From contig JASWJB010000062.1 of the NCBI GenBank assembly GCA_032433595.1, forward strand, positions 1-64,000: 64,000 nt of DNA. Direction: 5' to 3'. A model generated the notes under the pieces. It ran no database searches. It had not been told where the DNA came from and saw only the letters and a program-made list of their open reading frames with translations. The translations under genes were made by a program, and so were the position numbers. The stretch's first letter is position 1, and each line of letters begins with the position of its first letter. This stretch comes from Conoideocrella luteorostrata (Eukaryota > Ascomycota > Sordariomycetes > Hypocreales > Clavicipitaceae). Below are positions 59,301-64,000 of the stretch, piece by piece.

Positions 59301-60569
59301 GATGTTTGATGGTTTGCCTGCGCCTCTCTTATGGATATGTATGGTGGTGATCTGCGATATACTCAATACTGATAAGCAAACAGCCTGTAATGGGCGAAAG
59401 AGACGCCCCAACTCCTTTCTAAGAGATGACTGTAATCATGTCCCTGGAAAAGAACATCTTGACTCCAGTCCTCTGGCCACAATCTCATAAAGCCCCTAAC
59501 TAAGCCTCACACTAGCAATGCCCCTGATGCCATGATCAAATACGTCCAGCAACGAAGGCTACGGGGTCGATATCTGCCACGATGGTCGACTACAAGAAGC
59601 CCTACGTACTCTTCGGGGAAAGATCAAAGGGCCCATGTGCTATATGTCTTAAAAAATAGTGGGAATGCAGGTACCTGGGATGCGCCAATGTGCGCTTTGT
59701 GGAGACTTTCTTATTGTATGCATACATACTCCGTACAATACAACTACAATGTCATTGGAGAGAATTTAAGTGAAAGCGGCGGTTTGGGATAAGCGAAATT
59801 GATGATAATGCCGAGATTGCTAGGCGGTTCTTGGCCGCACGATGCCGGCGGCCTAGCCAGAAGGATAGACTGTTTCTACCCCGTACTGGCTGGGAGTGAC
59901 TATCTGATCTCCGTACGGAGTCCTCCGTACCTTGCTCGGCAGTGACTGACCAGATTTGAGGCTTGGTGGGACATGCATTAGGAATTTCTTTGGACGCGAT
60001 GCAAGGTTCGTCCTCCTGCAGCTATAGGGAGGTCGGTGTGCGTACTAGTACTACGAGAAATTAAGTGAATGGGCGCAGTAGACCAGCCTCCAAAACCCAA
60101 AGACTATTGGTTACAAAAGACTAGCAGCTACAAAACAGCACAATGATATTGAACAATGGCAGCAGCAGCTCCAGCCTATACTGTACACTGTACGGAATAC
60201 TCCGCAAATTCTTGCCTAACGCCCCTGTCAGCAGTTCATTTTGGGGGACCTGGGGAGAGGGCAAGCTGTAGTTCGTGCAGGGTATGTATTCTGAGACAAC
60301 GGCGCCAAAGCTGGGAGCACCAAACAAGCATTCAATGGAAAAAGACATCTGTGGCGGCCTAGCCCGTTGGCTCGATGTAGTAAAAGGTTTCACATTTTTT
60401 CAATTATTACTTTAAAACCAGCCCCCGATAACTACTCCGTATACTCCGTACTCAGTACTCCCGTAGTTGTTCATTTTTTTTTTCTAGTTTATTTCTGCCT
60501 CTTCTACTCCGTAATTTGCACTGCATCGGTTCATGATCTGTGATAGACTACCTCGTGGTCAAAGATGGT
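59301..60569. other. Intergenic region upstream of G1 peptidase
   Basis: About 1.3 kb holding the peptidase promoter and the 3' flank of the next gene. Four copies of the dispersed 9-mer occur (59730, 60433, 60442, 60505), two of them directly adjacent. No gene seen. Confidence 0.5.
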
Positions 60570-62462
60570 TCACCACCTCTCCCACACAATCGCTGGAATG
60601 GCAGTTCTCATTAAGCCCCAATGCCCCAATGCGCTTTTCTCATGCCACTTTGCCAACTTGGCCGTCTCGTTCTTCCTCATGATATCGTCGCCCTCCCCAA
60701 GCATATCCGCCTCAGGCACCTCATTCTTTAAATTCAAGAACTCTTGTCTAGCCGAGCTCTGTAGGAAATCCTGGGTCGTCGGGCGACGGAACGTGAGGGC
60801 CGTATCGGCCGACTTCTTGCAAAAGATGACCATGTTGGTAAAATCCATTCCCTTGGTCCTGATGGCTTCGGTGTCAGGTGGCATTTCGCGGAAAATGCGG
60901 CATGATGGAAAGACCTGTTTGATGGTGCGATAGATGATCTTGGGAGCTGGGAGAGCGAGATCGCCCGCGTAGTTCTAGTACTATGGTCAGCTGGGTTACA
61001 TGAAAGTTTGTTCTAAAAGGAGGGCTAGGTCTTACGATCGCGACCGTGCCTTGAGGTTTGAGCAGAGTGTGTAGACCCTGGAGAAATTCGAGGGTGAAGA
61101 GGTCTACGGGCTCAGCGCCGCCGGTGAATACATCGTGAACGATATAGTCATAAGTTGCGGGCGCTGTCTTGGCTAACTCAGCTGTATAGCCGACAGCGTC
61201 TTTCAACACTGGAGGATTGTTCTCCTTCAGGTCAAAGTACTTGGCGGCAAACTCGTAGACAACGGGATCATACTCCACAATGGTTGTGTTGACTCCGTGG
61301 ATGACCAGTGCCGAAGGAGTTGTTCCTACTCCAAGTCCGCTGTAATATTTTTTTCGAGTGAGTAGACTGATTTGGTATGCTGCCAATGATCTGGAATATG
61401 TGATACTCACATTACTAAAGCCTTGGCATCTTTATCCGCAACAAGCGGTACCGTCTCGGTCAGCCTCACAGCCTCCAACATGGCAAACACGCCATAAATC
61501 GGCTCTGAGACCGGCCCTCCCCTGTGATCAATCCACTCCCCTCCCAAAAGACTATGATCGCAGCGCATAACTCTAAAACCCTGCTGTATGCTCTGCACCA
61601 CAGAGATGTATCCCGTCACTGACTCGCGCCTTTCCATAAACAGCCATCCGTCCGTCATCATGTTACTGATGAGATTTTTCGTGGCTGCCGGAGACTGCAC
61701 ATGCGAATTCAGGAGAAACATGTGGAAGAATGGGAAGGCCGTGTAAATAAGGTACTTGGATGGCGCAAAGGCCATGTACATGACGGCCAAGAGCATCTCA
61801 AATCCCAACCGCGTAAAGAACATGAACTTGCCAACGATGAGGGGTAAATACGTCGCAAATTGGTTCTCGAAGTACTTGAACACTACCCACGATCCAATTC
61901 CTGGGCCAGCATCAGCCACAAACCGCGGGAGCTTGCTCAGGCGCGCATTCTCCCAATAATCAGCCACCGACGCAGCCGTAAAAGCTGAAAGGGGCAACAA
62001 CGTAAGGGCCTCCGTGATGACCGGGCCCCATTGCGGACCAAACGTCTGACTGAAGGTGCCCAAAAAGTGCTGAATGCCAGGAGTGCAAATGGCAATTATG
62101 GGAAGGATATTGACTGTTGAAATGGGTATGTAATCGCGGAGAAATACATTTCCGGCCCAGCCGATGAAACAACCTCCCATGAGCAGCTTCGAGTGCCATA
62201 TTGATGCTGGGATTGATCCATATACAGGCGACAGATTGAGCTGAGAGACATGGGAGTAGAAGCCGAGGAGGCATAGCAATAACACGATCCTGATGTAAAG
62301 ACCCAATTGCTCTAGCAAACGGCTACTAAACGTGTCGCTCTTGGCTTTTCGAGCCAAATCTTTGAGTTCCTTTTCAAATCTCTCTGGGGTGAAGCCGGTA
62401 GGATTACCTGCCTCTGTCGAGTTCAGCCTTGCCTCCTTGGAGGAAGACGTCTTGCTGACCAT
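60570..62462 (-). CDS. Membrane-anchored spermidine-synthase-like protein
   Basis: Exons 62462-61411, 61339-61036 and 60974-60570 join in phase to 586 residues. The N-terminal about 270 residues hold roughly seven hydrophobic helices (for example LGLYIRIVLLLCLLGFYSHV, VNILPIIAICTPGIQHFLG, FEMLLAVMYMAFAPSKYLIY). The C-terminal part is a Rossmann-fold domain related to spermidine/spermine synthases and class I methyltransferases: the lead-in TGYISVVQSIQQGFRVMRCDHSLLGGEW, the nucleotide loop ALVIGLGVGTTPSAL, the acidic strand end NTTIVEYDPVVYEFA and the YDYIVHDVFTGG strand. The canonical GGGDGG loop of true spermidine synthases is replaced by GLGVGT, so a different aminopropyl- or methyl-transfer role, or a non-enzymatic one, is likely. 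The ATG at 62462 is the first in frame. Confidence 0.82.
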
Positions 62463-62693
62463 GGTATTTCCTGTATACGTATTCGGAGGATTAAAAAGAT
62501 ACTAGAGGAGCAGCAAGATCAATTAAAAGATGAGCTGAGCTGGGTTGAGCGAGGCTGTTGGTCAGCCTGGAGGCACGCTGTCGACAGACACCGGCGTGAC
62601 GTTTCAACCAAGTTTGCCTTGTTTCACTCTGGAACAATATTCAGCGTCTGGGGGTCTGGTGGGGTACTCCTCCGTCCGCGCTGGCCCGTTCTG

Positions 62694-62711
62694 GTACTCC
62701 GTACGGAGTAC
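62694..62711. repeat. 18-bp perfect palindrome of the dispersed 9-mer
   Basis: GTACTCCGTACGGAGTAC reads identically on both strands and is two overlapping inverted copies of TACTCCGTA. It lies about 230 bases upstream of the spermidine-synthase-like start codon. Confidence 0.9.
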
Positions 62712-63358
62712 TCTTGTACTTAAGTACTCCGGACTCCATACTTTAGGTACCTGCCCAAAGACCACAGGCAGAGTGTGGCCGCCCGAGTCAACCAACTCCC
62801 CGTCGTGGCTTTGACCCGATCGCCGTTCCGTAGGTACATAGCCAGTTGCCAGCTTTGTACTCCGTACTTTGCGCAGGCTAGAAGTTGGCGCTACACCGAA
62901 AACAGCACACAGCACACACCAAAAAATACGACGCGGCGCATTGCTGATCTGCTTGTGTTTTTGTTCTCGCCGGGTCCCATGACCTATAACTCCAATTAAG
63001 TTGTACTTAAGCTCAAATGTCAAGCATGACTTGATTACAGATGGAGAGGTGCATCAGTCAGGAGCAGCATCTATCCATAGAACGTTCTGTAGCGCGCCCA
63101 GCTGCAGGTCATAATCCCTCTTACCAGAGAATTCTCAGGTGAGAGTATGAGTACGGAGCACGCATATCATATATCAGAAAAGTGGTTTCACAGCATACAA
63201 GTACATCCCGAGACGGTCAAGTCCCCCTTGGCCGACATGCATGCGGTTTGCAGGAAGAAGATGTTCTCTGCCAAGCATAAGTTTATCAATTTTAGTAATA
63301 TGAGGTTAATTTTGAGAGACGGTTGACGATCGAGATGTTAATTCCCGCGCCTACATTG

Positions 63359-63360
<2 letters not shown>

Positions 63361-63396
<36 letters not shown>

Positions 63397-63421
63397 CCCC
63401 CCCCTCTCTCTCTTCCCTCTT
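63361..63421. repeat. CT microsatellite interrupted by poly-C
   Basis: About 16 CT units, then a run of C, then more CT. Simple-sequence DNA on the plus strand with no coding support. Confidence 0.9.
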
Positions 63422-64000
63422 CGGCCTCTTCTTTCTTCTCTCCTATTCATCAATGAGTTGGCTAGATCCGAGCTCTTTCATACGCTCGCCACAGGCTCGG
63501 TAATTTGTCTATCGCAGACACCCGCGCAAGTGCAGATGCTTTACATCCCTCTTGGATTTAGTGCCGATGGTTTGGGGGTGCAAATGAGGTAACCAGAATT
63601 ATGACGACGAGGACTGCGATGGACGACATCACCCTGCTAGCCAATTGACTGCCACACAACGTACAGCGCCAAATGTTAAAGATTTTTTTATAACCCGGCC
63701 CTCAAAATGCTGTGTTTGGAGCTATCATGACAGGGTCAGTCCGTCCTCCATACACGTTTCCGTGCGCCGCCCGTGCGTGTGAGCACAGAGCAAAGGGTGA
63801 GAACATCCTATTCTGACATTGGACTGTCAAAACACCACGCCTTCGATTCAATCTGAGTTGTCTCTAAAGCTAAAGCAGAACAGTCTATATTCATAGACAC
63901 TTAATATGTTTATATTCTGCCCTTGCCTCACCCGGGCAATACCTACCCAAAAATGCCAGGTGACGTTCACTCGACGGAATTCCTCCACTCTCAGATATTG

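Larger units (their letters stand above)
62463..64000. other. Right-end intergenic region
   Basis: About 1.5 kb upstream of the spermidine-synthase-like gene. It contains an 18-base perfect palindrome built of two dispersed 9-mers (62694-62711), another copy at 62858 and a pyrimidine microsatellite. Small ORFs only. Confidence 0.5.

Overview
The window is nuclear DNA of a filamentous ascomycete, most likely a sordariomycete and plausibly in Hypocreales. The genes carry short GT-AG introns of about 46-182 bases, often with CTAAC-type branch sites. Their proteins are typical of this group: beta-tubulin with 12- and 24-base first exons, KAR5, Rap1 with BRCT, Myb and RCT regions, and a GCN20 ABC-F protein. 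No bacterial operon, CRISPR array, rRNA, confident tRNA, intact transposon or secondary-metabolite cluster is visible.

Layout. 0-1.4 kb: left-truncated SREBP-type bHLH factor (-). 5.3-15.1 kb: a compact housekeeping block with KAR5 nuclear-fusion protein (+), a nitrilase-family hydrolase (+), telomere protein Rap1 (-), palmitoyltransferase Swf1 (+) and the Hsp90 co-chaperone Aha1 (-). 15.1-20.1 kb: gene-poor, holding a frame-broken relic (about 16.8-17.5 kb) that resembles the C-terminal tail of fungal killer-toxin-like GH18 chitinases. 20.1-23.9 kb: a 1,206-residue conserved-looking fungal protein of unknown function (+). 24.7-32.4 kb: a run of minus-strand genes, FMC1, MRPL6, beta-tubulin and GCN20. 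32.4-42.0 kb: a 9.6-kb stretch with no supportable gene. 42.0-46.0 kb: a large, probably Byr4-like cytokinesis regulator (+). 47.4-54.0 kb: a 2,120-residue protein with a multi-spanning membrane head and a very long disordered tail containing 13 Leu-Trp motifs (-). 57.5-62.5 kb: an FMN-binding split-barrel protein (+), a G1-family glutamic peptidase (-) and a membrane-anchored spermidine-synthase-like protein (-).

The coding regions were re-joined by hand from the ORFs by finding donors and acceptors that keep phase, so most exon boundaries are predictions with matching reading frames on both sides. The genes serve general cell biology: microtubules, translation control, mitochondrial translation and ATP-synthase assembly, telomeres, karyogamy, chaperoning and cytokinesis. 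They do not form one pathway.

The most unusual signals are not classical gene features. First, the 9-mer TACTCCGTA/TACGGAGTA occurs at 22 places counted by eye, all outside coding exons except one that shares a single base with a start codon. About 0.5 would be expected by chance. Second, the tail of the large membrane protein carries a degenerate Leu-Trp motif array. Third, there is the broken chitinase-like relic. Fourth, a heat-shock-element-like array lies upstream of AHA1.
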